A stretch of DNA of 57,169 nt from an uncultured Lachnospiraceae bacterium (GCA_902766825.1 CACXFB010000048.1:1-57169), one strand, 5' to 3'; shown: positions 7,553 through 16,976, numbered from the stretch's first letter. Notes: generated from the sequence alone by a model not told the origin. Numbers and translations: made by a program.

Positions 7553-10531
7553 ATGAAAAATAATTCTCTACAAAATATAAGAGACGGTTTGGAAACAGCA
7601 TATATTGATAAAACTTTTTCTTCTAATCTCGCGTACAGACCGGCATTTGTGTCTAATTGTCCAAGTGAGGGAAGAAAGGTTTTATCAACTATTGAGGAAG
7701 AATTGTTAAGGTGTGAGAAGTTTCAGATAAGTGTTGCATTTATAACCATGAGTGGTGTGACGCCTCTGCTTTCTACGTTAAAGGAACTTGAGAAGAAGAA
7801 TATCAAGGGTGAAATTCTTACAACCAACTATCTTTTTTTCAGTGAACCCAAAGCGCTTAGCAAGCTTAATGAGTTGAAAAATATTACATTGAAAATGTAT
7901 GATGCAGGTAACGGGAAAGCCGGCTTTCATACCAAAGGTTATATTTTCAGAAAGAATGAGACATACAGAATTATTATCGGAAGTTCGAACATGACCAGTT
8001 CTGCTTTAACGGTGAACAGAGAGTGGAACACAAAGATTGTATCCACGTTTCAGGGGGAAATGACCGAGCAGATAATTAAGGAATATAATGAGTTATGGAA
8101 CTCAAAAGATACATACACGTACGATGAGTTTTTTGATAAATACAACGAAGAATACAGGGTTATAAAACATCAGCGGGAAATCGCAAAATCAGAGAATGTA
8201 GTCTCTGTTGAAAAATACAAGTTAAAGCCTAATAAAATGCAGGTGGGGTTAATAACAAACCTAAGAAAGATAATAGAAAAGGGCGAGGACAGAGCACTGC
8301 TTATATCGGCTACGGGTACCGGTAAAACCTATGCTTCCGCATTTGCCATGCGTGAGCTTGGATTTAAAAGAGTTCTTTTTATTGTTCACAGGGGGCAGCT
8401 TGCAAGACAGACAAAAAGGTCTTATGAGAGGGTGTTTTCCAAGACGGTATCTATGGGACTTGTTGGTGCAGGACATCATGAATACGATGCGGATTACATA
8501 TTTGCAACGGTTCAGACTCTTAACAAAGATGAGCATCTTATGAGATTTGATCCGGATGCTTTTGATGCGATAGTTTTGGATGAAGCACACCATGTATCTG
8601 CAGATACTTATCAGAAAGTTATGAAACATTTTAAACCAAAGTTATGGCTTGGAATGACTGCTACGCCTGATAAAAGAGATGATAACATTGAGGGAAGAAA
8701 TATCTATGAATTGTTTAATTATCAGATAGCATATGAAATACGTCTGCAGCAGGCGATGGAAGAAGATCTGCTTTGTCCTTTTCATTATTTTGGCGTTACC
8801 GATATATCAATTGTTGGAGATGACGAGGAAGGCAGAAGCTTTGATATGCTTACTGGCGATGAGAGGGTGAAACATATCATAACGCAGGCTGCTTATTATG
8901 GTTACAGCGGAGAGCGAGTAAAAGGACTTATTTTTTGCAGTAATATCAAAGAATCTGAGGAGTTATCTAATAAGTTTAATAAAACGATTAACAAAGAAAC
9001 AGGTAAGCCTTTCAGGACGATAGCGCTTAATGGAAGTGCATCAGAGTTTGAACGGCAAAATGCTTTTGAAAGGCTGGCAATGAATGAGGAAGATGCATCG
9101 GGAGACTGTACACCTTTAGATTATATTTTCTCTGTTGAAATTCTTAACGAAGGTGTTGATATAGTTGAGGTTAATCAGGTTATTATGCTTCGTCCGACCC
9201 AGTCTCCAATTGTATTTATTCAGCAGCTTGGAAGAGGGCTTCGTAAGGCTGCGGGAAAAGAGTATGTTGTTATTCTTGATTTCATAGGTAATTACAATAA
9301 CAATTTTATGATTCCGATAGCACTGTCTGGTGACAGGACCTACAATAAAGACAATATCCGAAGATATATATTAGAAGGCGGACGAGTGATTCCCGGAGCG
9401 TCTACAGTTCATTTTGATGAAATAAGCAGAAAAAGAATTTTTGCTTCCGTAGACAATGCAAATTTCAGCGACATAAAGTTAATCAAAGAAAATTATCAGA
9501 ATCTGAAAAATAAACTTGGCAGAATACCTGCGCTAAAGGATTTTGATGAATATGGAGAGATGGATGTTGTCAGAATCTTTGATAACAGCAGCCTTGGTTC
9601 ATATTATAAATTCCTTGTAAAACATGAGAAGGAATACACCATACGACTGTCTGAGGACAAGGAAAAGATAATCGAATTTATTTCTAAAAAATTTGCAACC
9701 GGTAAGAGAATTCAGGAGCTAAAACTTTTTAAGAGAATTCTTGGTTATGCTGACAGGATGCAAAATGTTGGTTTGTTTGAAGGATTATCAGATGACCTTA
9801 AAGATTACAACAAGACCATTACTGCTGCGCAACGCGATAATATCGTTAATATTATGACTAATCAGTTTCCAGCAGGCTCAGGGAAAAAAACATATTCTCA
9901 GTGTGTGTTTATTGAAGATGATGATAATGATTTTAGACCGACGGATGAATTTATTAATATGTTATCTGACAGGGATTTTTATAATATCATTAAAGAACTT
10001 ATTGAATTCGGAATAAGCAGATATCATAGAGATTACAGCAATTGTTACAAACAGACGGATATGGTGTTGTATCAGAAATATACTTATGAAGATGTATGCA
10101 GGCTTCTTAATTGGGAGAATAATGAAGTACCATTAAATATTGGTGGTTACAAGTATGATAAGAAGACAAAAACCTTTCCTGTGTTCATCAATTATGATAA
10201 ATCAGATGATATAAGTGATACAATAAAATACGAAGATCATTTTACAAGCGACAGGACTCTTATAGCGATTTCAAAATCCGGTAGAAGCATTCAATCGGAA
10301 GACGTTATGAATTTTCTTAATGCAAAAGAAAGAGGAATAACGGTGGAATTGTTTGTGCGAAAAAATAAAGATGATAAGATTTCCAAGGAGTTTTATTATC
10401 TTGGACACATGGTAGCAAGTGGGAGAGCAAAGGAATTTACCATGCCTAACACGAACAAGACAGCAGTGGAAATCGAATGGATACTTGATGAACCAATCAG
10501 GGAAGATATATATGAGTATATTATAGGGTGA
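7553..10531 (+). CDS. PLD-nuclease / superfamily II helicase / DUF3427 protein
   Basis: A 992-residue multidomain protein. About residues 40-200 form a phospholipase D-like nuclease domain with an HKD-type motif (F-H-T-K-G-Y, then G-S-S-N-M-T). Helicase motifs follow: Walker A (SATGTGKTYAS), DEAH box (VLDEAHH), motif III (GMTATPDKR) and motif VI (QQLGRGLRKA). The C-terminal region ends in the DUF3427 pattern (DRTLIAISKSG, ELFVRK, FYYLGHM). Proteins of this architecture are thought to cut or remodel foreign DNA in defence islands, but that is not proven here. Start ATG 7553 has AGGTGA 8 bases upstream, inside the duplicated repeat. The ancestral order with the zinc-ribbon gene before and the Nudix gene directly after is inferred from the duplications on both sides. 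Confidence 0.9.
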   Translation: MKNNSLQNIRDGLETAYIDKTFSSNLAYRPAFVSNCPSEGRKVLSTIEEELLRCEKFQISVAFITMSGVTPLLSTLKELEKKNIKGEILTTNYLFFSEPKALSKLNELKNITLKMYDAGNGKAGFHTKGYIFRKNETYRIIIGSSNMTSSALTVNREWNTKIVSTFQGEMTEQIIKEYNELWNSKDTYTYDEFFDKYNEEYRVIKHQREIAKSENVVSVEKYKLKPNKMQVGLITNLRKIIEKGEDRALLISATGTGKTYASAFAMRELGFKRVLFIVHRGQLARQTKRSYERVFSKTVSMGLVGAGHHEYDADYIFATVQTLNKDEHLMRFDPDAFDAIVLDEAHHVSADTYQKVMKHFKPKLWLGMTATPDKRDDNIEGRNIYELFNYQIAYEIRLQQAMEEDLLCPFHYFGVTDISIVGDDEEGRSFDMLTGDERVKHIITQAAYYGYSGERVKGLIFCSNIKESEELSNKFNKTINKETGKPFRTIALNGSASEFERQNAFERLAMNEEDASGDCTPLDYIFSVEILNEGVDIVEVNQVIMLRPTQSPIVFIQQLGRGLRKAAGKEYVVILDFIGNYNNNFMIPIALSGDRTYNKDNIRRYILEGGRVIPGASTVHFDEISRKRIFASVDNANFSDIKLIKENYQNLKNKLGRIPALKDFDEYGEMDVVRIFDNSSLGSYYKFLVKHEKEYTIRLSEDKEKIIEFISKKFATGKRIQELKLFKRILGYADRMQNVGLFEGLSDDLKDYNKTITAAQRDNIVNIMTNQFPAGSGKKTYSQCVFIEDDDNDFRPTDEFINMLSDRDFYNIIKELIEFGISRYHRDYSNCYKQTDMVLYQKYTYEDVCRLLNWENNEVPLNIGGYKYDKKTKTFPVFINYDKSDDISDTIKYEDHFTSDRTLIAISKSGRSIQSEDVMNFLNAKERGITVELFVRKNKDDKISKEFYYLGHMVASGRAKEFTMPNTNKTAVEIEWILDEPIREDIYEYIIG

Positions 10532-10534
10532 TAG

Positions 10535-10555
10535 ACAGGAGCAACCATGGAAAGA
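10535..10555 (+). repeat. 21-bp direct repeat, copy 1 (vestigial Nudix start)
   Basis: Identical to 10828-10848. It contains the ribosome binding site, ATG and first codons (M-E-R) of the Nudix gene, 15 bases after the helicase stop. From this ATG (10547) only a 12-residue frame remains (MERIYFDIMLNR, ending at 10585). Confidence 0.93.
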
Positions 10556-10562
10556 ATATATT

Positions 10563-10594
10563 TTGACATAATGTTAAATAGATGATATTATAAT
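10563..10594 (+). promoter_or_regulatory. promoter of a small RNA-like unit
   Basis: TTGACA at 10563-10568, then TATTAT at 10586-10591 (17-bp spacer) or TATAAT at 10589-10594 (20-bp spacer). It lies at the left edge of the 272-bp insert and reads into the hairpin-rich segment downstream. Confidence 0.65.
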
Positions 10595-10599
10595 GATAA

Positions 10600-10693
10600 C
10601 AAAGGGTGCTACCGATGACGGTTTCACCTGATTTACAATTAGGTTGTAGTAACCGCGTTTAGTTTCTCAGGCTTGGGCGGTTACTATTTTTTT
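10600..10693 (+). ncRNA. putative small structured RNA or remnant of a small toxin mRNA
   Basis: A compact unit with its own promoter and terminator, about 95 nt long. A ribosome-site-like AAAGGGTG leads to ATGACGGTTT, then a hairpin (CCTGATT-TAC-AATTAGG, 10627-10643), then the terminator stem. The opening codons M-T-V and the ending TAGTAACCGC with its matching GCGGTTACT recall small holin-like type I toxin genes of Firmicutes, but the membrane-peptide body is missing and only 15 codons remain open. It could be a degenerate toxin gene or a regulatory RNA. The rest of the insert (10694-10827) has a weak hairpin, CTTGG/CCAAG around GTGC/GCAC, and no gene. Confidence 0.45.
10648..10693 (+). terminator. 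rho-independent terminator
   Basis: AGTAACCGC (10648-10656) pairs perfectly with GCGGTTACT (10677-10685) and is followed by seven T (10687-10693). It separates the helicase gene from the Nudix gene. Confidence 0.9.
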
Positions 10694-10827
10694 GCCTTGG
10701 AATCGTGCTGTCCATGCACGTAACCAAGACCATAAAATGTAGCGCAGCAACAAAGTATTGATATAAGGTCAGTTAATGTGAACATTAAATGATTTAAATG
10801 TAAAAAACGGACAACAAAACAGTTAGT

Positions 10828-10848
10828 ACAGGAGCAACCATGGAAAGA
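10828..10848 (+). repeat. 21-bp direct repeat, copy 2
   Basis: Second copy of the sequence at 10535-10555. Here it carries the working ribosome binding site and ATG (10840) of the Nudix gene. Confidence 0.93.
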
Positions 10849-11502
10849 TACTTAATTACAAATATAACAGAAGCGGATTACGGGTGTGAGGAGCCGGCAG
10901 CAGACGGTGCTCACGCATACTTGTATCTGAGAAAAATTGATTCCAAAACAAATGTTAATAATGAAAATGAAGATAATCAAAATAATGAAAATCAAAACCC
11001 GCTGGATATAAAGCGTATGGAAGTTTCAGAGAACACCATTTCAAAAATGAAACTTGATACGGGCAGGATGGTTGGTATTAATGATGCCGGTGAACTTATC
11101 AAAATTGTGCGAGTCGTTGCGGCTGTAATAGTTGCAAAAGATGAAGATGGTAATGACATTATCTTTGCAACTGAGCGAGGCTATGGTGAGTTTAAAGGAA
11201 TGTGGGAGTTCCCGGGAGGAAAGATTGAGACGGGTGAGACGCCAAGGAAGGCACTTGCAAGAGAGATAAAGGAAGAGCTTGATGTTGACATAGAGGTTGG
11301 TGACTATATAGATACACTTGAGTATGATTATCCGGAGTTTCATTTGTCGATGGACTGCTTCTATTGCAATGTAAAATGTGGCGAGATAGTTTTAAAAGAG
11401 GCAAGTGCTGCCAGATGGCTTAGAAGTTTTGAGCTAAGAGATGTGAACTGGCTGCCGGCAGATGTTACATTGATTGAAAAATTAAATAAAAAATTTTTTT
11501 AA
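10840..11502 (+). CDS. Nudix (MutT-like) NTP pyrophosphohydrolase with N-terminal extension
   Basis: A 220-residue protein. The Nudix domain covers about residues 88-215, with a full Nudix box G-x5-E-x7-R-E-x2-E-E-x-G/D (GKIETGETPRKALAREIKEE). The tract GMWEFPGGK before it resembles (deoxy)nucleoside triphosphate pyrophosphohydrolases of the MutT/NudG type, which hydrolyse NTPs or oxidised dNTPs to NMP and pyrophosphate. The first 85 residues (N-I-T-E-A-D-Y-G-C-E-E, then an Asn/Glu-rich insert) form an unrecognised extension. Start ATG 10840 follows AGGAG. The duplicated 5' end shows it once began 15 bases after the helicase stop, so the two were translationally close and probably work together. 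The substrate is unknown. Confidence 0.88.
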   Translation: MERYLITNITEADYGCEEPAADGAHAYLYLRKIDSKTNVNNENEDNQNNENQNPLDIKRMEVSENTISKMKLDTGRMVGINDAGELIKIVRVVAAVIVAKDEDGNDIIFATERGYGEFKGMWEFPGGKIETGETPRKALAREIKEELDVDIEVGDYIDTLEYDYPEFHLSMDCFYCNVKCGEIVLKEASAARWLRSFELRDVNWLPADVTLIEKLNKKFF

Positions 11503-11510
11503 AAAAATTA

Positions 11511-11544
11511 CCCCAAAGTAACTTTGATGTAACTTTGGGGTTTT
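11511..11544 (+). terminator. rho-independent terminator after the Nudix gene
   Basis: CCCCAAAGT (11511-11519) pairs with ACTTTGGGG (11532-11540) and is followed by TTTT. An A-rich run precedes it, so it may work on both strands. Confidence 0.92.
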
Positions 11545-11629
11545 ATAATGTGCACATAAAATAAAAAATCTATGAAAAACAGCTTATAAAAGCAGTTAAT
11601 AATAACATGAAAAAAAGGAGCATGAAAAA

Positions 11630-12295
11630 ATGGAAATTTTAAAGGTTGAAAATCTCACAAAGATTTATGGAAAAGATTCTACACAGGTTGTTGCACTTGA
11701 TAACGTATCATTCAGTGTTGAAAAAGGAGAGTTTGTAGCGATAGTTGGTGCATCAGGATCAGGTAAATCCACACTGCTTCATTTGCTTGGCGGTGTTGAC
11801 AGACCAACAAGCGGAAAAGTATTTATAGACGGAAAAGACATTTTTGATTTTGATGATGATAAGCTTGCAATATTCAGAAGAAGACAGATTGGACTTATTT
11901 ATCAGTTCTACAATCTGATTCCGATACTTAATATCGAAGAGAACATAACACTTCCTTTATCGCTTGATAACAGAAAAGTTGATAGCAAGGTGCTTGATGA
12001 AATGATTGAGGTTCTTGGACTTACAGAGAGAAGAAAACATCTTCCTAATGAGCTTTCAGGAGGACAGCAGCAGCGAACAAGTATCGGACGTGCACTTATA
12101 ACAAATCCTGCGATTGTTCTCGCAGATGAGCCAACCGGTAATCTTGATTCGAAATCAAGTGATGAGATAGTGGCACTCCTTAAAAAGTCAAACAGAGATT
12201 ATAACCAGACAATCATTATGATTACACACAACATGGAGATTGCTAAAATTGCTGACAGAATAATAAAAATCGAAGACGGAAGAATAGCACAGTAG
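11630..12295 (+). CDS. ABC transporter ATP-binding protein (MacB/LolD type)
   Basis: A 221-residue ATPase of an ABC export or extrusion system. It shows Walker A (GASGSGKST), Q-loop, the signature LSGGQQQR, Walker B with catalytic Glu ([13 protein letters not shown]) and the switch His (ITHN). It is full length for the family. It sits 46 bp upstream of an FtsX-type permease and forms a four-gene operon with it and a two-component system, typical of antimicrobial-peptide or lipid extrusion modules in Firmicutes. ATG 11630 lies 9 bases after AGGAG. Confidence 0.95.
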   Translation: MEILKVENLTKIYGKDSTQVVALDNVSFSVEKGEFVAIVGASGSGKSTLLHLLGGVDRPTSGKVFIDGKDIFDFDDDKLAIFRRRQIGLIYQFYNLIPILNIEENITLPLSLDNRKVDSKVLDEMIEVLGLTERRKHLPNELSGGQQQRTSIGRALITNPAIVLADEPTGNLDSKSSDEIVALLKKSNRDYNQTIIMITHNMEIAKIADRIIKIEDGRIAQ

Positions 12296-12341
12296 AAATG
12301 AAGAATATTTAATATAGATTATTATGGAGGCAGACAGAACA

Positions 12342-15068
12342 ATGAATATTTTAAAAAAGCTTACAAGAAAAAATTTAAAGCTTAATAAAAAAAGAACGAT
12401 AGTAACTATTGTTGGAATATCACTTGCGGTAGCGCTTCTTATGACAGTTTCAACAATGTATGCTAGTCTTATAGAGTCGATTATTAATTATCAGAAACAT
12501 GATGCCGGAGATTTTCATGCGGTATTCTATGATGTAGATGCAAAAGATATGGATGTATTTGAACAGAATAAGAATATAGATAAGGTATTTTATACAGAAG
12601 CTGTTGGTTATGCAAAGCTGGATGGATGTAAAAATGAGTACAAACCTTATGCGTTCATTGCATCAATGAACAAAGAATCTATGGAGAATTTGTCAGTTCG
12701 TCTTGTGTCAGGAAGATTACCTGAAAATGATTCTGAGATTGTAATTCCAACGCATCTTAAAACCAACGGAAGAATAGAATATAAAGTCGGAGATACTGTA
12801 ACTTTTGAGGTAGGAAAAAGAGTTAGTGAAGGAAGTGAACTTGCTCAGACAAATCCATTAATCTGTAACGATGAAGAAGATGATAAAACAGATTCAAAAG
12901 AAGAAAGCGAAGAAGCAAAAAAAGCAACAGAAAAAACAGAGGAAAAAGAAGAAATAACAGATACAAAGTCTAAGACATACACAGTTGTTGGTATAGTTGA
13001 AAGACCTGCATATAATATTGAACCATACGATGCACCGGGATATACAATGATTACATGTAATGCAGATGATGCATCAGGAAAAGTTAACGTATATGCACGT
13101 TTTAATAAGGATGAGCTTGAAAATATCTACAAAGATGTAGCTGATATCATCGGTGTAGACGCTGATATGTACAAGAGTTTATTTGATGATCAGGATAATG
13201 TTAGTAATTATGATTATAGCAAAATAATGGCAGAAGTTGAAAAGGCAAAATACTGTGTGGACTATAATAATTACCTCGTTCAGCTTGAAACAGATCCCCT
13301 TTCTCTTGGTGGTTCTGACATGCAGTATGTAGTTGGAGTTGTTCTTATTATCATTATAATCACATCAGTATTTTGTATTAAAAACAGCTTTGATATCTCA
13401 GTAACAGAGAAGGTAAAGCAGTATGGAATGCTTAGAAGTGTCGGAGCAACCAAAAAGCAGATCAGAAAAACAGTTTTATGTGAGGCATTTGAACTTGCTA
13501 AAGTAGGAATACCTACAGGACTTGCAATTGGAATGTTAGCATCATTTATTCTGATAAAGTTATGTAATTTACTTGTAGCAAGTTCGTTTGAAGCAGGATT
13601 AGTCTTTTGCTTGAAGTTCTCATGGATTGGATTAATCGTATCCATACTTCTTGGAGTTGTAACAATATATTTATCAGCAATATTCGGAGCAATAAAGGCA
13701 TCAAGAGTTTCACCTATTGAACTTGTCAGAAACTCAGCACGAATTAAGGTTAGAAAAAACAGATATAAGAGCCCTAAGATTATTACAAAAATCTTTGGAA
13801 TAGGCGGAGATATTTCGCATAAGAATATTAAGAGAAATAACAAAAAATATAGAACAACCATTATATCAATTATTGTATCAGTTGCAGTATTTATTGCAGT
13901 ATCAGAATTTATAAATCTTGCATTTGATTCTGTTAATTCAATGATTACCGTTCAGGATTATGACGTAAGTGTCCAGGCAGATGTAAGCGGGGATAAGGAA
14001 GCTTACAACCGGGTTTTAGAAACTGTTAATAATGATGAGGTTAAAAGATATTCAATTGTAAATAGTTTTGATTATTTTGAAGTATCAAAAGATTATGGAA
14101 GTAAACAGTTTAAAAATGAAAAAGTAATGGGTTATGAGAATGATGAAAATAATACAATATATGTGAGTGTTGTATCGGTGGGAGAAAAAGAGTACAAGCA
14201 TTACCTTGATGAACTTGGACTCAAATACGATGATGTAAAGGATAAAGCTATTCTTATTGATACATTATCAACTTTTTGTGTGGAGAAGAATAAGAAGGGT
14301 GAATATAAAGAGGGCTCTTATGAGAGTAAGAAAATTAAATTCTTTGAATATGAAAAGGGAGATACTATTGAGGGTAAGCATGGTGATGATGAGAGCAGAA
14401 AAATTGAAGTTGCAAAGGTAACTGAGACTACTCCAATGGGAATGGAATATTATTATGAGCCTTTTATAGTTGTAAGTGATGAATACCGAATTGCAAACTC
14501 AGATGAAAAGTATGAAAAGGGTATGGAGTATGGCAGCAATTTAAGAATTTATTATGAGGCAGAGAATCCGGATAAACTTCAGGATGCTATTGAGTCAGCA
14601 ACAGATGATCTGGATATTCGTATACAGAATAATGCTGAGGAAGCCAGAAAAGAAAGAAAGATTTTAGCACTTATTGCAATATTCATGTATGGATTTATAA
14701 CTGTAATATCACTTATAGGTGTCACAAATATCTTCAATACAATAACAGCAAGCGTGGAACTTAGAAAAAGAGAGTTTGCAATGCTAAGATCTATCGGAAT
14801 GACTAACAAAGAATTTAGTAAAATGATGGCGCTTGAGAGTATTTTTATAGGATTCCGTTCATTAATATTTGGAATTCCAATCGGAATCGTGTTATCATAT
14901 TTTATGCATACCAAAATGGTAGAAGGTTTGCCTTTCAAACCACCTTATATGGCAATTGTAATATCAGTACTTGCAGTAATTACTCTTATTATGGCTCTTA
15001 TGAAGTATTCAATGAATAAGATTAACAAGTGCAATACGATTGAGACAATCAGAAATGAAAATATATAA
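12342..15068 (+). CDS. FtsX-like ABC transporter permease
   Basis: A 908-residue membrane protein that partners the ATPase upstream. About eight membrane helices are visible: one near the N-terminus, three around residues 335-460, one near 500 and three in the last 150 residues. Two large outside domains (about 45-330 and 525-780) are consistent with two tandem MacB/FtsX units. The first outside domain contains a highly charged Glu/Lys/Asp stretch (about residues 185-215). ATG 12342 is chosen over ATG 12324 because GGAGG lies 11 bases upstream of it and nothing lies before the earlier one. The topology differs from the ten-helix BceB layout, so the substrate should not be assumed to be bacitracin-like. 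Confidence 0.92.
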   Translation: MNILKKLTRKNLKLNKKRTIVTIVGISLAVALLMTVSTMYASLIESIINYQKHDAGDFHAVFYDVDAKDMDVFEQNKNIDKVFYTEAVGYAKLDGCKNEYKPYAFIASMNKESMENLSVRLVSGRLPENDSEIVIPTHLKTNGRIEYKVGDTVTFEVGKRVSEGSELAQTNPLICNDEEDDKTDSKEESEEAKKATEKTEEKEEITDTKSKTYTVVGIVERPAYNIEPYDAPGYTMITCNADDASGKVNVYARFNKDELENIYKDVADIIGVDADMYKSLFDDQDNVSNYDYSKIMAEVEKAKYCVDYNNYLVQLETDPLSLGGSDMQYVVGVVLIIIIITSVFCIKNSFDISVTEKVKQYGMLRSVGATKKQIRKTVLCEAFELAKVGIPTGLAIGMLASFILIKLCNLLVASSFEAGLVFCLKFSWIGLIVSILLGVVTIYLSAIFGAIKASRVSPIELVRNSARIKVRKNRYKSPKIITKIFGIGGDISHKNIKRNNKKYRTTIISIIVSVAVFIAVSEFINLAFDSVNSMITVQDYDVSVQADVSGDKEAYNRVLETVNNDEVKRYSIVNSFDYFEVSKDYGSKQFKNEKVMGYENDENNTIYVSVVSVGEKEYKHYLDELGLKYDDVKDKAILIDTLSTFCVEKNKKGEYKEGSYESKKIKFFEYEKGDTIEGKHGDDESRKIEVAKVTETTPMGMEYYYEPFIVVSDEYRIANSDEKYEKGMEYGSNLRIYYEAENPDKLQDAIESATDDLDIRIQNNAEEARKERKILALIAIFMYGFITVISLIGVTNIFNTITASVELRKREFAMLRSIGMTNKEFSKMMALESIFIGFRSLIFGIPIGIVLSYFMHTKMVEGLPFKPPYMAIVISVLAVITLIMALMKYSMNKINKCNTIETIRNENI

Positions 15069-15115
15069 GAATATCTGCCCGGTATAAATAAATAAGATTA
15101 ACAGGAAATACGAAA

Positions 15116-15772
15116 ATGAATATTTTACTTGTGGAAGATAATGAAGCGATTGTAAAGGGTCTTAAGTACTCTTTGGAAAAAGAACAATATGGATTTAAAT
15201 GTTGTAATTGTGTAAATGATGCAACAGTGTGCATTAATGAGAATGATGATATAGACCTCATCATTCTCGATGTAACGCTGCCTGACGGTAACGGATTTGA
15301 GTTGTATGAAAAGACAATAATGGAAAAAAATATTCCTACAATCTTTTTGACTGCTAAAGATGATGAGGAATCCATTGTAAAAGGTCTTGACTTTGGGGCG
15401 GATGATTACATAACCAAACCATTCTACACAAAGGAACTTTTGGCCAGAATCAAGAAGGCTTCCATCAAAAAAAGGAAGCAAAACATTATATCCGTGGGTG
15501 ATATTTCATTTAATACAGACAGCATGACTGTTATGAATAAAGGTGAAACATTGGAGCTTACAAGTCTTGAACTTAAGCTCCTTTCACTGCTTTTTATGAA
15601 TTTAGGAACTGTGGTAACGCGTTCGCGCATGCTAGATAAGATATGGGAGTGGACCGGTAATGATGTTGATGACCATACGGTTACAGTATATATGAAAAGA
15701 ATTCGCGAGAAACTGAACTCGGATATTATAACTACTGTAAAAGGAATGGGTTACAGAATAGATGAAATATAG
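15116..15772 (+). CDS. OmpR-family response regulator
   Basis: A 218-residue DNA-binding regulator. The receiver domain has the acidic pair near residue 7-8, the phospho-acceptor D52 (LIILDVTLPDG), the Thr of IFLTAKDD and the Lys of YITKPF. A winged-helix output domain (about 125-218) ends in R-E-K-L-N-x-x-I-x-T-V-K-G-M-G-Y-R. It overlaps the histidine kinase gene by 11 bases and follows the ABC permease by 47 bp. It most likely controls the ABC operon in response to the same stress the transporter relieves. Confidence 0.95.
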   Translation: MNILLVEDNEAIVKGLKYSLEKEQYGFKCCNCVNDATVCINENDDIDLIILDVTLPDGNGFELYEKTIMEKNIPTIFLTAKDDEESIVKGLDFGADDYITKPFYTKELLARIKKASIKKRKQNIISVGDISFNTDSMTVMNKGETLELTSLELKLLSLLFMNLGTVVTRSRMLDKIWEWTGNDVDDHTVTVYMKRIREKLNSDIITTVKGMGYRIDEI

Positions 15773-16976
15773 AACGGATTTAAAAAAACTTCTTCTTACT
15801 GCTATTACAATCGGATTGCTGTCGATGGTATTATTTGTTTTTATCAATGTCAGGGAATACAGGTCATATACGAAAAATTATAATGAAAGAATCAACGCAA
15901 TTGTGCAGTTGATAACAGAAAAATATCCTGACATAACTAAGACGGAAATTGTAGCTACAATCAACAGTAGTGATAATGTCACAGACAATGTTTTAAGAGA
16001 ATATGGTTTTGACCTTGAAAAAGATGATATAGTTACAAAAAATGTAATCAACCACAAGAAATTTCTCATTTTAAATACAAGTATTTTGTTGATTATTTAT
16101 CTGTCATTTATCATTGTACTGTTTATGTATGATTTGAAAAAAAGCAGACAGATAAGACTTATAACCAAGTACATTGGTGAGATTAACCGTAAGAATTATG
16201 ACCTTAAAATTGATGATATGTCCGAAGATGAATTGTCGATTCTAAAAACAGAGGTGTATAAGACGACAGTAATGCTTAGGGAAATAGCTGATAATTCGGT
16301 CAATGATAAAGTTGAACTTAAAAAATCGATAGAGGATATTTCACATCAGATAAAAACACCGCTTACATCAATTATTATTATGCTTGAAAACATAATTGAT
16401 GACCCTGACATGGAAGCTGATATAAGAGAAGATTTCTTGCGTGATATAAAAAAACAGGCTGCTAACATTAATTCGCTTGTGCAAGTACTTTTAAAACTTT
16501 CAAAATTCGATGCTAATACGGTGGATTTCATGAATAAAGAGTGTGGGCTTGCTGACATTGCAAATGAAGCGATTAACAACGTGTCTGTGCTATGTGACAT
16601 TAAGAATATTGAAATACACAGACAGTATGAGGAAGATGTTAAGATTAGTTGTGATTACATGTGGCAGGTAGAAGCTCTTACTAACATAATAAAAAACTGT
16701 GTGGAGCACTCCGATAACGACAGCAGTATAGATATAAGCATTGACAGTAATAATGTCTATTCACAGATAAAAATTCGTGATTACGGCATGGGTATGAGTA
16801 AAGAAGAAGTGGATCATGTATTTGAAAGATTCTACAGAGGAAAGAATTCATCTGCAGACAGCATTGGAATAGGATTGGCGCTTTCTAAAACCATTATTGA
16901 GAAGAGTAACGGCACAATTGATGTTAATACACTTGACAAAGGGTGTATGTTTGTTATTAAGTACTATAAAATTTAA
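15762..16976 (+). CDS. sensor histidine kinase
   Basis: A 404-residue membrane kinase partnered with the response regulator it overlaps. Two membrane helices (about 10-30 and 101-123) enclose a short 70-residue outside domain. The H-box is SHQIKTPL with H195. The N-box is IIKNCVEHSDND, followed by G-boxes D-Y-G-M-G-M and S-I-G-I-G-L-A-L. The small sensing domain suggests the signal may be read through the membrane or the ABC transporter rather than by large ligand binding. No clear terminator follows. Confidence 0.94.
   Translation: MKYRTDLKKLLLTAITIGLLSMVLFVFINVREYRSYTKNYNERINAIVQLITEKYPDITKTEIVATINSSDNVTDNVLREYGFDLEKDDIVTKNVINHKKFLILNTSILLIIYLSFIIVLFMYDLKKSRQIRLITKYIGEINRKNYDLKIDDMSEDELSILKTEVYKTTVMLREIADNSVNDKVELKKSIEDISHQIKTPLTSIIIMLENIIDDPDMEADIREDFLRDIKKQAANINSLVQVLLKLSKFDANTVDFMNKECGLADIANEAINNVSVLCDIKNIEIHRQYEEDVKISCDYMWQVEALTNIIKNCVEHSDNDSSIDISIDSNNVYSQIKIRDYGMGMSKEEVDHVFERFYRGKNSSADSIGIGLALSKTIIEKSNGTIDVNTLDKGCMFVIKYYKI

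Noticed and set aside
13280-13861. 193-codon minus-strand open frame
   Set aside because: Antisense to the ABC permease gene, whose membrane helices and codon use are convincing.
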